This document shows positions 53,770 through 62,479 of a DNA stretch of 64,000 bases, one piece after another. Each line of letters opens with the position of its first letter. Within the stretch, counting starts at the first letter, position 1. The stretch is from Mangrovimicrobium sediminis (lineage in GTDB: Bacteria; Pseudomonadota; Gammaproteobacteria; Pseudomonadales; Halieaceae). Both the position numbers and the translations under genes were made by a program. A model generated the notes under the pieces. The model was given only the letters and a program-made list of their open reading frames with translations. It was not told the DNA's origin and did no database searches. The stretch lies in assembly GCF_004745945.1 (NCBI RefSeq), contig NZ_SRLE01000004.1:124001-188000 (forward strand), read 5' to 3'.

Positions 53770-55048
53770 CGAGACCTACAAGAACACGGCGCTGATCCAG
53801 GCGTCGCTGAAAAAACGCTACGCCCGTGAAAAGCGCTTTCAGTGGATGGGCCGCTTCGCGGTCTTCCTCGGCTTCCTGTTCCTGTTCATCCTGCTGTTCG
53901 ATATCGTCGGCAAGGGGCTGCCCGCGTTCACCCAACAGTACCTGCTGATAGACCTGGACCTTTCCGCGGATGCCCTGGACGTTGCCCCGGATGCCGATGC
54001 CGAAGCCCTGTCCCGCGCCAACTACGCCGGGGTGATCAAGTCCTCCCTGCGCGACATGTTCCCCGAGGTGAAGAGCCGCAGCGACAAGCGCATGCTCTAC
54101 CGCCTGGTGAGCGTCGGCGCCGAGTACGAATTGCGCGACCGTGTGATGGCTGACCCTGCATTGGTGGGTACGCGCCAGTCGCTGTGGCTGCTGGCCCATT
54201 CCGAGGCGGCCAGCTACCTGAAGGGTCAGGTCGACCCTAACTCGCCGGAAGCTGAGCGCCGGGTCAAGGATGCGCAGATCACCTGGCTCGATCAGCTGCA
54301 CGCCGACGAGCGCACCAAGTCCGGTTTCAATACCCAGTTCTTTACCGCCGGCGACTCCCGCGAACCGGAACTGGCGGGCATCCGGGTGGCCCTGTACGGC
54401 TCGTTCCTGACCCTGGCGGTGACCTTCCTGCTGGCGTTCCCGATCGGTGTATGCGCCGCGGTCTATCTCGAGGAGTTCGCGCCGACCAACCGGCTCACCG
54501 ACCTTATCGAGATCAACATCAATAACCTGGCCGCAGTGCCGTCCATCGTGTTCGGCCTGCTCGGTCTCGCCGTGTTCATCAACTTCTTCGAGTTTCCGCG
54601 CTCGGCGCCGCTGGTGGGCGGTATCGTGCTCGCCCTGATGACGCTGCCGACTATCATTATTACCTCGCGCGCGGCGATCCAGTCAGTGTCACCGTCGATT
54701 CGCGAGGCGGCCCTGGGGGTCGGCGCCTCCAAGCTGCAGGCGGTGTTCCACCACGTGCTGCCGGTGGCGATGCCGGGTATTCTCACCGGTTCCATCATCG
54801 GCATGGCCCAGGCCCTGGGCGAGACAGCGCCGCTGCTGATGATCGGCATGGTGGCCTTTATCATGGACGCGCCTGCCGGCGTGACCGACCCGGCGACGGT
54901 ACTGCCGGTACAGGTGTTCCTGTGGGCGGACAGCCCCGAGCGAGGGTTCACCGAGAAGACCTCCGCCGCGATCATGGTCCTCATGGGCTTCCTCATCATG
55001 ATGAACGCCCTGGCCATCTATCTGCGCAAGCGGTTCGAACTGAAGTAA
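53762..55048 (+). CDS. pstA: Phosphate ABC transporter permease PstA
   Basis: A 428-residue permease with an extended N-terminal part (about 1-200, DUF3333-like, one helix at about 28-47 then a periplasmic domain). The core permease has [23 protein letters not shown] and the EAA loop [13 protein letters not shown]. The start at 53762 lies inside the end of pstC (8-bp overlap), where M-S-N-E-T-Y-K begins. Confidence 0.94.
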   Translation: MSNETYKNTALIQASLKKRYAREKRFQWMGRFAVFLGFLFLFILLFDIVGKGLPAFTQQYLLIDLDLSADALDVAPDADAEALSRANYAGVIKSSLRDMFPEVKSRSDKRMLYRLVSVGAEYELRDRVMADPALVGTRQSLWLLAHSEAASYLKGQVDPNSPEAERRVKDAQITWLDQLHADERTKSGFNTQFFTAGDSREPELAGIRVALYGSFLTLAVTFLLAFPIGVCAAVYLEEFAPTNRLTDLIEININNLAAVPSIVFGLLGLAVFINFFEFPRSAPLVGGIVLALMTLPTIIITSRAAIQSVSPSIREAALGVGASKLQAVFHHVLPVAMPGILTGSIIGMAQALGETAPLLMIGMVAFIMDAPAGVTDPATVLPVQVFLWADSPERGFTEKTSAAIMVLMGFLIMMNALAIYLRKRFELK

Positions 55049-55082
55049 TGACACAGGTTGCGACATGCAGGGAAATGACGAC

Positions 55083-55952
55083 ATGAACCAGATGAAGACC
55101 GCCGACGCAGCCGTGCCGGAAGAGGCCAGGGGTCTCGACATCCACGCTCACGCCGACGTCTCCAACTACGAGACCACCGGCGACCCGCTGCTCGACAACC
55201 CGAAGATGTCCGCGCGCAACGTGAACGTCTATTACGGGGAGAAGCACGCGATCATGGACGTGTCCCTGGACATCGGCGGCAACGAGGTGATCGCCATGAT
55301 CGGCCCCTCGGGTTGCGGCAAGTCGACCTTCCTGCGCTGCCTCAACCGCATGAACGACACCATTCCCATCTGCCGCGTGAAGGGCGATATCCAACTCGAC
55401 GGCGAGGACATCTACCACTCGCGCCAGGACACCGTGCTGCTGCGCGCCCGCGTCGGCATGGTATTCCAGAAGCCCAACCCGTTTCCCAAGTCCATCTACG
55501 AGAACGTGGCCTACGGTCCGCGCATCCACGGCCTGGCCCACAACAAGATCGAAATGGACGAGATCGTCGAGAACAGCCTGCGCCGGGCCAGCCTCTGGGA
55601 GGAGGTCAAGGACGTGCTGGACAAGCCCGGCACCGGCCTGTCCGGTGGCCAGCAGCAGCGCCTGTGTATCGCCCGCGCTATCGCCGTGAGCCCGGAAGTC
55701 ATCCTCATGGACGAACCCTGCTCGGCACTGGACCCGATCGCGACGGCGCGCATCGAGGAGCTGATCGACGAGCTCAAGGAGCGTTTCACCATCGCCATCG
55801 TCACCCACTCCATGCAGCAGGCCGCGCGGGTTTCCCAGCGCACCGCCTATTTCCACCTCGGCAAGCTGATCGAGGTGGGGCAGACCAAGCAGATCTTCAC
55901 CAATCCGCAGCATGAACTGACCGAGAACTACATTACCGGCCGTTTCGGCTGA
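55083..55952 (+). CDS. pstB: Phosphate ABC transporter ATPase PstB
   Basis: A 289-residue ATPase. Walker [10 protein letters not shown], the PstB-specific R-C-L-N-R-M-N-D, the Q-loop Q-K-P-N-P-F-P, signature L-S-G-G-Q-Q-Q-R and Walker [13 protein letters not shown] are all present. The ATG at 55083 has AGGGAA 8 bases upstream; an in-frame ATG at 55065 has a poorer site and would add six residues. The N-terminal 35 residues before the ATPase fold are acidic and poorly conserved. Confidence 0.94.
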   Translation: MNQMKTADAAVPEEARGLDIHAHADVSNYETTGDPLLDNPKMSARNVNVYYGEKHAIMDVSLDIGGNEVIAMIGPSGCGKSTFLRCLNRMNDTIPICRVKGDIQLDGEDIYHSRQDTVLLRARVGMVFQKPNPFPKSIYENVAYGPRIHGLAHNKIEMDEIVENSLRRASLWEEVKDVLDKPGTGLSGGQQQRLCIARAIAVSPEVILMDEPCSALDPIATARIEELIDELKERFTIAIVTHSMQQAARVSQRTAYFHLGKLIEVGQTKQIFTNPQHELTENYITGRFG

Positions 55953-55968
55953 CCGGGGAGGGCGCGGC

Positions 55969-56682
55969 GTGGCCGACTCACTGAATCTGGATCAACACAC
56001 CTCGCACCGTTTCAATGAGGAACTCGAGGATGTGCGGGCACGGCTGCTGGAAATGGGTGGCCTGGTCGAGGAGCAGTGCCGCAAGGCGCTGAAGGCGCTG
56101 ACCAAGGGCAACCTCGAACTGGCCATCGAGGTCGCCAACAGCGACTACCGTATCAACGAGATGGAGGTGGAGATCAACGCCCGCTGCATGGATATCCTAG
56201 CCCTGCGCCAGCCGGCGGCCACCGACCTGCGCGTGGTAGTAGCCATCATCCGCATGACCGCGGACCTCGAGCGCATCGGTGACGAGGCGGAGAAAATCGG
56301 CCGTTTCGCCCAGACCCTGGCCGAGAGGCGCGACGCCGGTGCGTTTCGGGGCGATCCCAAGCACCTGGGTAAGTTGGCCATTGCCGTGCTGCGCGGCGCA
56401 CTGGACGCCTTCGCCCGCCTGGATGTCAGCGCGGCTATCGAAACCGCGGCCCAGGACCCGGAAATCGACCAGGAATTCGAGTCGGTGACCCGGCTGTTGA
56501 TCTCCCACATGATGGAACAGCCCGCCGCGGTGAAGTCACTGCTGCGGGTCAACTGGTGCGCACGCGCCCTCGAGCGCATCGGCGATCACGCGGTGAACCT
56601 CTGCGAAGAGGTGATCTTCCTGGTGAAGGGGTCGGACGTGCGTCACCTGAGCCTGAAAGAGGTGCAGGACCGCTTCCTGTAG
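55969..56682 (+). CDS. phoU: Phosphate signalling regulator PhoU, second copy
   Basis: A 237-residue PhoU paralogue ending the pst operon. It shares the twin metal-site motifs (D-L-E-R-I-G-D-E-A near 104 and L-E-R-I-G-D-H-A-V-N near 203) with the copy at 50259. It differs over much of the rest, including N-terminus, central linker and C-terminus. The start is GTG, with a GGGGAG site 9 bases upstream. Position directly after pstB matches the E. coli pstSCAB-phoU order, so this may be the ancestral copy. Confidence 0.94.
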   Translation: MADSLNLDQHTSHRFNEELEDVRARLLEMGGLVEEQCRKALKALTKGNLELAIEVANSDYRINEMEVEINARCMDILALRQPAATDLRVVVAIIRMTADLERIGDEAEKIGRFAQTLAERRDAGAFRGDPKHLGKLAIAVLRGALDAFARLDVSAAIETAAQDPEIDQEFESVTRLLISHMMEQPAAVKSLLRVNWCARALERIGDHAVNLCEEVIFLVKGSDVRHLSLKEVQDRFL

Positions 56683-56837
56683 CGGGTGAGTCCGCCTTGA
56701 TGGCGGCTGCCGAGGCGGGCAGAAGCGCGCCTGGTGACGGCACCGGCGCTCGCCTGGGTGTCTACTATGGGAAAGGTTACGCCTGTCTGAATAAGACACC
56801 GCACTCGCGGCGCCGCAGCCGCTAGCCCCTGTTCCGC

Positions 56838-57020
56838 CTATTCGGCCGACTTCTCCTCCGGCTTTTCGCCTGATTTCTGGCGTTCGGCATCTTTAACCGT
56901 GCTGCTGATGAGCTTGGTCACCCAGTTGGACAGGGACCGGCCGTCGGCCTCGGCGAGCTTTTTGGCCTTCTTTTTCAGCTCGGGCTCGATACGGATGTTC
57001 AGCACCTTGGTTTTGGACAT
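56838..57020 (-). CDS. Small ribbon-helix-helix protein
   Basis: A 60-residue basic protein. V-L-N-I-R-I-E-P-E-L at residues about 6-15 is a ribbon strand plus first helix start. The second helix has the S-L-S-N-W-V-T-K-L-I pattern of Arc/MetJ-type (CopG-like) DNA-binding dimers. The tail is charged (K-S-G-E-K-P-E-E-K). The ATG at 57020 begins the conserved part. No toxin gene is adjacent; it faces a tiny membrane ORF across a 126-bp AT-rich gap, so it may be a solitary autoregulator. Confidence 0.75.
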   Translation of the reverse strand: MSKTKVLNIRIEPELKKKAKKLAEADGRSLSNWVTKLISSTVKDAERQKSGEKPEEKSAE

Positions 57021-57146
57021 GGCTAGCGGGCTTTTTCGGAACTTTAGTTGAAGAATCGGTACTTTAGCACAGGTATGTACATTGAAAACACAATGGCGCT
57101 GGTGTAGATTATGTATATACAAATGCAACCGGATGAGTTGTGGTTT

Positions 57147-57269
57147 ATGAACTTACGTGCAGCAAAAAATGAATTGGGTGAGCCGCCCCGCGTGGGCCTG
57201 CAGTTTCTTCTGCTGGAAGCCGCCGGCATGGTGGCCTTCACCCTGTTACTGGTCGGCCTGGTCGACTGA
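57147..57269 (+). CDS. Tiny membrane ORF opposite the RHH gene
   Basis: A 40-codon frame: a charged N-terminus (M-N-L-R-A-A-K-N-E), then a hydrophobic stretch over about residues 17-39 with G-M-V-A-F-T-L-L-L-V-G-L-V that could span the membrane once. GGATGAG lies about 10 bases upstream. In-frame ATGs at 57111 and 57123 could extend it by 12 or 8 residues. It is not recognisable as a known family. It is reported because it fills an otherwise empty stretch and has protein-like composition. Confidence 0.5.
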   Translation: MNLRAAKNELGEPPRVGLQFLLLEAAGMVAFTLLLVGLVD

Positions 57270-57326
57270 TACCGTCGCGAACCGTGCGGGGAGGGTAGCT
57301 TACCTTCCCCGAATCACCGGTTCGTG

Positions 57327-57354
57327 TTGACTCCCCCCGTTCTTCACCTATCAT
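57327..57354 (+). promoter_or_regulatory. Sigma-70 promoter of the porin gene
   Basis: TTGACT at 57327-57332 and TATCAT at 57349-57354 are 16 bp apart, 60 bp before the porin ATG. Just upstream, 57288-57310 forms a 10-bp stem around a 3-base loop that could end transcription of the tiny ORF. Confidence 0.6.
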
Positions 57355-57414
57355 TCCCCCCGCCCGCAAGGGAGGGCGTCGTGCTTCGCGGCGCCCAGCG
57401 AAAGGGGGAATACC

Positions 57415-58668
57415 ATGCAGCGTCAACTCTACCGCGCCATCGGCGCCATCGGTCTCACCTGGGCAGCCCAGGCGGGCGCCGCCGTTCCGGATGCGGAGTG
57501 GGAACAGTTCAAGGCGAAGTTCGCCGAAATGGAAGCTCGCGTGAAGGCGCTGGAGGCGGAAAACGCCCGCCTGCGCCAGGGCAGCACGGTGCCGGTCGAG
57601 GACCTCTCCGTACTCAAGGCGGACGTCGCCACCCTGAAAGAGCAAAACGCGTCGACCGACTGGGCCGAGACTATCGGTGTTGCCGGTGACTTCCGCTATC
57701 GCTACGAGACCATCGATGTCGAGAATCGCGACGATCGCGAGCGCAACCGTATTCGCGCCCGGGTCGCCCTGACCGCCGAACTGCCCAGCGATGTCGAAGT
57801 CGGCTTCGGCCTGTCCACCGGTGGCGACGACCCGGTGTCCGGCAACCAGACCCTGGGCAACGGCAACAGCACCAAGGACATCGCCCTGGACAAGGCGTAC
57901 TTCAAATGGAACGCCACCGACAGCCTGGCGATCCTGGCGGGTAAATACAGCAACCCGCTGTACCGGCCGCAGAAGAATGGCCTCCTGTGGGACGGCGACT
58001 GGCGTCCCGAGGGCGTGAGTGCCCAGTGGAACAGCGGCGCGCTGTTCGCCAACTTCCTCGGCAACTGGCTGGAGAGCGATTCCGGCGGCGACAACGACGC
58101 CTTCGCCTGGGGCCTGCAGGGCGGTGCCCGCATGGCGCTGGGCGATGCCAGCCTCACCGCGGCGCTGGCCTATTTCGACTTCCCGACAAAGGGTTCAACA
58201 CCGTTCTATGAGGACGACTTCTTCGGCAACAGCTCGGTGGATGGCACTTACCTGTATGACTACCAGCTGGTCGAGGCATCGGCGGAACTGCTGCTTGCAG
58301 TCGCGGACATGCCGCTCAGCGTGTACGGCGACTTCGTGCAGAACCAGGACGCCGACGACAACGACATCGGCTGGCAGGCGGGCGTCGTGCTCGGCAAGGT
58401 CTCGGGTTGGGGCAGCTGGAGCCTGGCCTACGCCTACCAGGACCTGGAGGCCGACGCGGTCCTGGGCCTGCTCAGCGACTCCGATTTCGCCGGTGGTGGC
58501 ACCGACGGCAAGGGCCACCGCATCGGCGGCAGCATGGGCCTGACCAAGCAGTGGTCGCTGGGCTTTACCTGGTACGTGGACAACGAGGCAGGGGAGGTAA
58601 ACCTGGCTGACGAGGGCGGTGCGCTGAGCTACGATCGCTTTATTATCGACACGATGTTCAAGTATTGA
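57415..58668 (+). CDS. Outer membrane porin with N-terminal coiled coil
   Basis: A 417-residue porin of the putative-porin (Porin_5-like) type. The signal peptide ends near A-Q-A-G-A-A (about residue 23). The mature N-terminus has a short coiled coil (about 27-82, with heptads such as M-E-A-R-V-K-A-L-E-A-E-N-A-R-L), likely a trimeric stalk. The barrel begins at about 88 (V-A-G-D-F-R-Y-R-Y-E) and ends with terminal Tyr (I-D-T-M-F-K-Y). Location right after the Pho block recalls phosphate porins, but no Pho box is visible. Substrate is unknown. Confidence 0.88.
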   Translation: MQRQLYRAIGAIGLTWAAQAGAAVPDAEWEQFKAKFAEMEARVKALEAENARLRQGSTVPVEDLSVLKADVATLKEQNASTDWAETIGVAGDFRYRYETIDVENRDDRERNRIRARVALTAELPSDVEVGFGLSTGGDDPVSGNQTLGNGNSTKDIALDKAYFKWNATDSLAILAGKYSNPLYRPQKNGLLWDGDWRPEGVSAQWNSGALFANFLGNWLESDSGGDNDAFAWGLQGGARMALGDASLTAALAYFDFPTKGSTPFYEDDFFGNSSVDGTYLYDYQLVEASAELLLAVADMPLSVYGDFVQNQDADDNDIGWQAGVVLGKVSGWGSWSLAYAYQDLEADAVLGLLSDSDFAGGGTDGKGHRIGGSMGLTKQWSLGFTWYVDNEAGEVNLADEGGALSYDRFIIDTMFKY

Positions 58669-58709
58669 TCAGCCGTAAAAAAGACCGCGGCTAATTTATA
58701 CGGGAAGTG

Positions 58710-58737
58710 TTGCAAAGCATCGCGCGTTCCTTATAAT
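58710..58737 (+). promoter_or_regulatory. Promoter of tRNA-Glu
   Basis: TTGCAA at 58710-58715 and perfect TATAAT at 58732-58737 are 16 bp apart. The GCGCGC discriminator that follows is typical of stringently controlled stable-RNA promoters. The tRNA begins 31 bp downstream. Confidence 0.8.
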
Positions 58738-58767
58738 GCGCGCTTCTGGCAAACGCCGGACCACTGC

Positions 58768-58843
58768 GTCCCCTTCGTCTAGTGGTCTAGGACACCGCCC
58801 TTTCACGGCGGTAACAGGGGTTCGAACCCCCTAGGGGATGCCA
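58768..58843 (+). tRNA. tRNA-Glu (UUC)
   Basis: A 76-nt tRNA with encoded CCA. The anticodon stem CCGCC/GGCGG encloses loop CUUUCAC with anticodon UUC. The T-arm carries GGTTCGAACCC. The acceptor stem pairs fully, with a G-U at position 1:72. The sequence is very close to tRNA-Glu of E. coli. Confidence 0.97.
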
Positions 58844-58851
58844 TCTTCAGG

Positions 58852-58877
58852 AAAACCCGGCGCTGCCGGGTTTTTTT
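58852..58877 (+). terminator. Intrinsic terminator after tRNA-Glu
   Basis: A 10-bp stem, AAAACCCGGC and GCCGGGTTTT, with a 3-base loop, merges into seven T residues. It begins 9 bp after the tRNA CCA end and ends only 35 bp before the hisC start. Confidence 0.9.
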
Positions 58878-58911
58878 GTTTCTGGCGGGGAAACAGCGAG
58901 GAGTAGGGCGC

Positions 58912-59967
58912 ATGAGTCGATTCTGGAGCGAACTGGCGGCGGGGCTCACGCCCTATGTGCCCGGCGAACAACCGCGCGGCACCGGGCTGGTCAAGCTCAA
59001 CACCAACGAGAACCCTTACCCGCCCGCGCCCGGCGTCCTCGAGGCACTCGCAGCGGTCAGCACGGACCAGTTGCGCCGCTACCCCGACCCGCAATCGACC
59101 CAACTGCGCGAGGCCCTGGCGCAGCGCGAGGGACTGCTGCCGGAGCAGGTGTTCATCGGCAACGGGTCCGACGAGGTGCTCGCCCACACCTTCGCCGGCC
59201 TGCTCAAGCACGGTGCACCGCTGCTGTTCCCCGACGTCACCTACAGCTTCTACCCGGTGTGGGCCGCCATGTACACGGTGGACTGCCGGCCCATCCCGCT
59301 GCGCGAGGATTTCAGTATCGACGTGGACGATTACGCGGCGGGGCAGGGGGCAGTGCTGCTGCCCAACCCCAACGCGCCGACCGGCGTGCTGTTGCCCCTG
59401 GCGGAGATCCGGCGCCTGCTCGAGGCCAACCCGGACGCCGTAGTGGTGATCGACGAGGCTTACGTCGATTTCGGCGGCGAGTCCGCCGTGCGCCTGGTGC
59501 CCGAGTACGACAACCTGCTGGTGGTACAGACGACCTCCAAGGCGCGCTCGCTCGCGGGCCTGCGGGTGGGCATGGCCTACGGCCACGTCGACCTGATCGA
59601 GGCACTGGTGCGGGTCAAGGACTCCTTCAATTCCTATCCCCTGGACAGCGTCGCCCAGCAGGCGGCGCTGGCGTCGGTGCAGGACGAGGCCTGGTTCCGC
59701 CGCTGCTGCGACCAGGTGATTGCCACCCGCGAGCGCAGCGCCGCGCGCCTGGCCGAGATGGGCTTTGACGTGCTGCCCTCGGCCGCCAATTTCCTCTTTG
59801 CCCGGCACCCGCAGCACGCGGCGAAGGACCTGTTTACCGCCCTGCGCGAGCGCAAGATCATCGTGCGCTACTTCGACAAGCCGCGCATCAGCGAGTACCT
59901 GCGTATCTCCGTCGGCACCGATGCCGAGATGGATGCGTTCTGCACGGCGCTGGAAGACATCCTCTAA
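58912..59967 (+). CDS. hisC: Histidinol-phosphate aminotransferase
   Basis: A 351-residue class I/II PLP aminotransferase. It shows the N-terminal [24 protein letters not shown] and the PLP lysine in [15 protein letters not shown]-terminally, V-R-Y-F-D-K-P-R and L-R-I-S-V-G-T bind the phosphate. It makes histidinol phosphate from imidazole acetol phosphate. AGGAG 8 bases upstream supports the ATG at 58912. It is separated from other his genes and may serve aromatic amino acids too. Confidence 0.95.
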   Translation: MSRFWSELAAGLTPYVPGEQPRGTGLVKLNTNENPYPPAPGVLEALAAVSTDQLRRYPDPQSTQLREALAQREGLLPEQVFIGNGSDEVLAHTFAGLLKHGAPLLFPDVTYSFYPVWAAMYTVDCRPIPLREDFSIDVDDYAAGQGAVLLPNPNAPTGVLLPLAEIRRLLEANPDAVVVIDEAYVDFGGESAVRLVPEYDNLLVVQTTSKARSLAGLRVGMAYGHVDLIEALVRVKDSFNSYPLDSVAQQAALASVQDEAWFRRCCDQVIATRERSAARLAEMGFDVLPSAANFLFARHPQHAAKDLFTALRERKIIVRYFDKPRISEYLRISVGTDAEMDAFCTALEDIL

Positions 59968-59987
59968 AAGGGGTCAGAGCCCTTTTT
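59966..59987 (+). terminator. Hairpin overlapping the hisC stop codon
   Basis: Stem AAAAGGG (59966-59972) and CCCTTTT (59980-59986) encloses the loop GTCAGAG, followed by a T-run. The stem starts inside the TAA stop. The GGGGTCAGAGCCC body resembles the larger repeat at 60049-60092. Confidence 0.6.
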
Positions 59988-60048
59988 GGACGGAAGTGAT
60001 GTTGGTGCAGCAGGCAGCGCTGCCCTGGTGGACGAGGGGACTGGGCGT

Positions 60049-60092
60049 AAAAAAAGTGGGGTCAGAGTCTGGACTCTGACCCCACTTTTTTT
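60049..60092. repeat. Perfect 21-bp inverted repeat with GGGGTCAGAGTC body
   Basis: Arms 60049-60069 and 60072-60092 are exact reverse complements around a 2-base loop, ending in A-runs and T-runs. It can terminate both hisC and the convergent gltA. The GGGGTCAGAGTC body looks like a dispersed intergenic repeat of the kind spread by REP-associated transposases, which is inference. Confidence 0.8.
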
Positions 60093-60156
60093 GGGGTGTA
60101 CCGTGCGAGAACCAGATGGGATCAGGGGGGAGCCCTGAGCCCATCCGGTGGCAGCC

Positions 60157-61443
60157 CTAGCGCTTGTCCAGCGGCAGGTAATCGCGCTGCGTATGGCCGG
60201 TGTAAAGCTGGCGCGGACGGCCGATGCGGTAGGAACCGCTGATCATCTCGTGCCAGTGGGCAATCCAGCCGACGGTGCGGCCGACGGCGAAGATCACCGT
60301 GAACATGCTGGTGGGGATGCCGATGGCCTTGAGGATGATGCCGGAGTAGAAGTCCACGTTCGGGTAGAGCTTCTTGGAGATGAAGTACTCGTCGGACAGG
60401 GCGATCTCCTCCAGGCGCTTGGCCACCGCCAGCAGCGGGTCGTCGACACCCAGTTCCGCCAGCACGTCGTCGGCAGCTTCCTTCATGACCTTGGCGCGCG
60501 GGTCGAAGTTCTTGTACACGCGGTGGCCGAAGCCCATCAGGCGGAACGGGTCGTTCTTGTCCTTGGCGCGCGCAACGAATTCGTCGATACGCGAGACGTC
60601 ACCGATCTCTTCCAGCATTTCCAGCACCGCCTCGTTGGCGCCGCCGTGTGACGGACCCCACAGCGCGGCGATACCCGCGGCGATACAGGCGAAGGGGTTG
60701 GCACCGGAGGAGCCGGCCAGGCGCACGGTGGAGGTGGAGGCGTTCTGCTCGTGGTCCGCGTGCAGCAGGAAGATGCGATCCATGGCCTTGGCCAGGGTCG
60801 GGCTGACGTTGCTCGGCTCGCAGGGCACGCCGAACATCATGTGCAGGAAGTTTTCCGCGTAGCCTTTGCTGTTGTCCGGGTACATGAACGGCTGGCCGAT
60901 GGAAAACTTGTAGCTCATCGCGGCGATGGTCGGCATTTTGGCGATCAGGCGGAAAGCCGCGACCTGGCGGTTGTTGTCGTCGGTGATGTCCAGCGAGTCG
61001 TGGTAGAAGGCGGAGAGGGCGCCGACCACGCCGCACATGATCGCCATCGGGTGCGAGTCGCGGCGGAAACCGTTGAAGAAGTGAGCGAGCTGCTCGTGCA
61101 CCATGGTGTGGTGGGTGACGGTCTTCACGAACTCTTCTTTCTGCGCCTTGGTGGGCAGTTCGCCGTACAGCAGCAGGTAGCAGGTTTCAAGGTAGTCTGA
61201 GTGCTCGGCCAGTTGCTCGATGGGGTAGCCACGGTGCAGCAGGATGCCATTGTTGCCATCGATATAGGTGATCTGTGATTCACAGGACGCGGTGGAGACG
61301 AAACCGGGGTCGTAGGTGAACATGCCCTTGCCGGTCAGGCCGCCCACGTCGACGACGTCGGGTCCAAGGGTGCCGGAGTAGACGGGCAGATCAATCGGAC
61401 CATCGATTCCGTCGATAGTCAGAGTGGCTTTTTTGTCGGTCAT
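60157..61443 (-). CDS. gltA: Citrate synthase
   Basis: A 428-residue type II (hexameric) citrate synthase. Conserved parts are the N-terminal beta domain with [23 protein letters not shown], the catalytic-His segment [20 protein letters not shown], and the catalytic-Asp region [13 protein letters not shown]. The ATG at 61443 fits the conserved M-T-D-K-K-A start. It is divergent from sdhCDA, as in E. coli. Confidence 0.97.
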   Translation of the reverse strand: MTDKKATLTIDGIDGPIDLPVYSGTLGPDVVDVGGLTGKGMFTYDPGFVSTASCESQITYIDGNNGILLHRGYPIEQLAEHSDYLETCYLLLYGELPTKAQKEEFVKTVTHHTMVHEQLAHFFNGFRRDSHPMAIMCGVVGALSAFYHDSLDITDDNNRQVAAFRLIAKMPTIAAMSYKFSIGQPFMYPDNSKGYAENFLHMMFGVPCEPSNVSPTLAKAMDRIFLLHADHEQNASTSTVRLAGSSGANPFACIAAGIAALWGPSHGGANEAVLEMLEEIGDVSRIDEFVARAKDKNDPFRLMGFGHRVYKNFDPRAKVMKEAADDVLAELGVDDPLLAVAKRLEEIALSDEYFISKKLYPNVDFYSGIILKAIGIPTSMFTVIFAVGRTVGWIAHWHEMISGSYRIGRPRQLYTGHTQRDYLPLDKR

Positions 61444-61477
61444 TAGCGGGTCCTGCAAGTAACTCAGTGGGGGCTTC

Positions 61478-61505
61478 ACTATAGAGTTTCAGCTTTTTTT
61501 GTCAA
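61478..61505 (-). promoter_or_regulatory. Sigma-70 promoter of gltA
   Basis: On the minus strand, a perfect TTGACA (61500-61505) and TATAGT (61478-61483) are 16 bp apart, placing +1 about 28 bases before the gltA ATG. An AGGA site lies in the leader. Confidence 0.8.
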
Positions 61506-61618
61506 TCGACAGGGTGTTCGCAAAAGGCTTTGCAGAAAGGCTCTGCGGCGCTTTTGCCCTATCCCGGTGCAGGGTGCTCCCCACAAGTACTCGCGGTGGC
61601 TGGCGCTGCACTGCGGGT

Positions 61619-61647
61619 TTGTAATTAGGGCGCTTAATCCTTATAAT
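61619..61647 (+). promoter_or_regulatory. Sigma-70 promoter of sdhCDA
   Basis: TTGTAA (61619-61624) and perfect TATAAT (61642-61647) are 17 bp apart, about 80 bp before the sdhC ATG. It is divergent from the gltA promoter in a 290-bp shared region. Confidence 0.75.
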
Positions 61648-61733
61648 TTTGCGCGTTTTGACACGCTGCGCGCAACGGGCAGCGATTCGCAGTGTCCTGC
61701 GCTGAACACTTTAACCGCCTTCTGGCGCCAACG

Positions 61734-62120
61734 ATGGTACCCAACGTGAAAGACAACCGTCCCGTTAACCTGGACATCGGTACCATGCGGCTTCCTATTA
61801 CCGCATGGGCGTCCATTACCCACCGCGCCTCCGGCGTACTCCTCTTTGTCGGCATGGCCGTGCTCTTGTGGCTGCTCGATGTCAGCCTGCACAGCGCGGA
61901 AAGCTTCGCCTCCCTCAGCGACTGCCTGGACAACGTGTTTGCCAAGCTGGTCATCTGGGCGGTCGTCTCCGGCCTGATCTACCACACCCTGGCCGGCATC
62001 AAGCACCTCATCATGGATTTCGGCATCGGTGAAACCATGGAAGGCGGGGTGCTCGGCGCGCGTATCGTTATCGCGCTTTCAGTTGTTCTGATCATCATTG
62101 CGGGGGCTTGGATATGGTAA
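61734..62120 (+). CDS. sdhC: Succinate dehydrogenase cytochrome b556 subunit
   Basis: A 128-residue membrane anchor with three helices. R-P-V-N-L-D-I-G-T and W-A-S-I-T-H-R-A-S-G are the quinone-site signature, and H-T-L-A-G-I-K-H-L-I-M-D-F-G contains the heme-ligand His. The ATG at 61734 gives M-V-P-N-V-K-D-N-R-P-V-N-L, which lines up with the E. coli start. Longer frames from 61692 are not needed. It overlaps sdhD by 7 bp. Confidence 0.94.
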   Translation: MVPNVKDNRPVNLDIGTMRLPITAWASITHRASGVLLFVGMAVLLWLLDVSLHSAESFASLSDCLDNVFAKLVIWAVVSGLIYHTLAGIKHLIMDFGIGETMEGGVLGARIVIALSVVLIIIAGAWIW

Positions 62121-62473
62121 GGGCTGTCACCAGTTTCGGGCGTTCCGGTCTCTCCGACTGGCTGCTGCAGCGGGTCACCGCTGTCATTCTCGTCGCCTAC
62201 TTCCTGTGTATCGGCGCCTCCCTGCTGGGTGGTGTGAGCTACGCCGAGTGGAAATCCATGTTCGAAGGCACCGCCATGCGTATCTTTACCCTGCTGGCGG
62301 TCCTGTCGCTGGCGGCCCACGCCTGGATCGGTATGTGGTCGGTCGGCACCGACTACCTGACCGAGCGCCTGATGGGCAAAACGGGTAACGTATTGCGCCT
62401 GGCCTACCAGATCGGTTGCGGCCTGGTCATCTTTGTCTACGTCATCTGGACTATCCAGATCCTCTGGGGTTAA
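62114..62473 (+). CDS. sdhD: Succinate dehydrogenase membrane anchor subunit
   Basis: A 119-residue, three-helix anchor. L-L-Q-R-V-T-A-V-I-L near the N-terminus and A-H-A-W-I-G-M-W-S-V-G-T-D-Y match SdhD, including the His ligand of heme b. The ATG at 62114 gives M-V-R-A-V-T-S-F-G-R, similar in length to E. coli SdhD; an ATG two codons upstream is possible. Confidence 0.94.
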   Translation: MVRAVTSFGRSGLSDWLLQRVTAVILVAYFLCIGASLLGGVSYAEWKSMFEGTAMRIFTLLAVLSLAAHAWIGMWSVGTDYLTERLMGKTGNVLRLAYQIGCGLVIFVYVIWTIQILWG

Positions 62474-62479
62474 AACACT

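Noticed and set aside
59966-60092. Remnant of a protein-coding insertion sequence
   Set aside because: Only palindromic DNA is present. No transposase fragment can be read in any frame.
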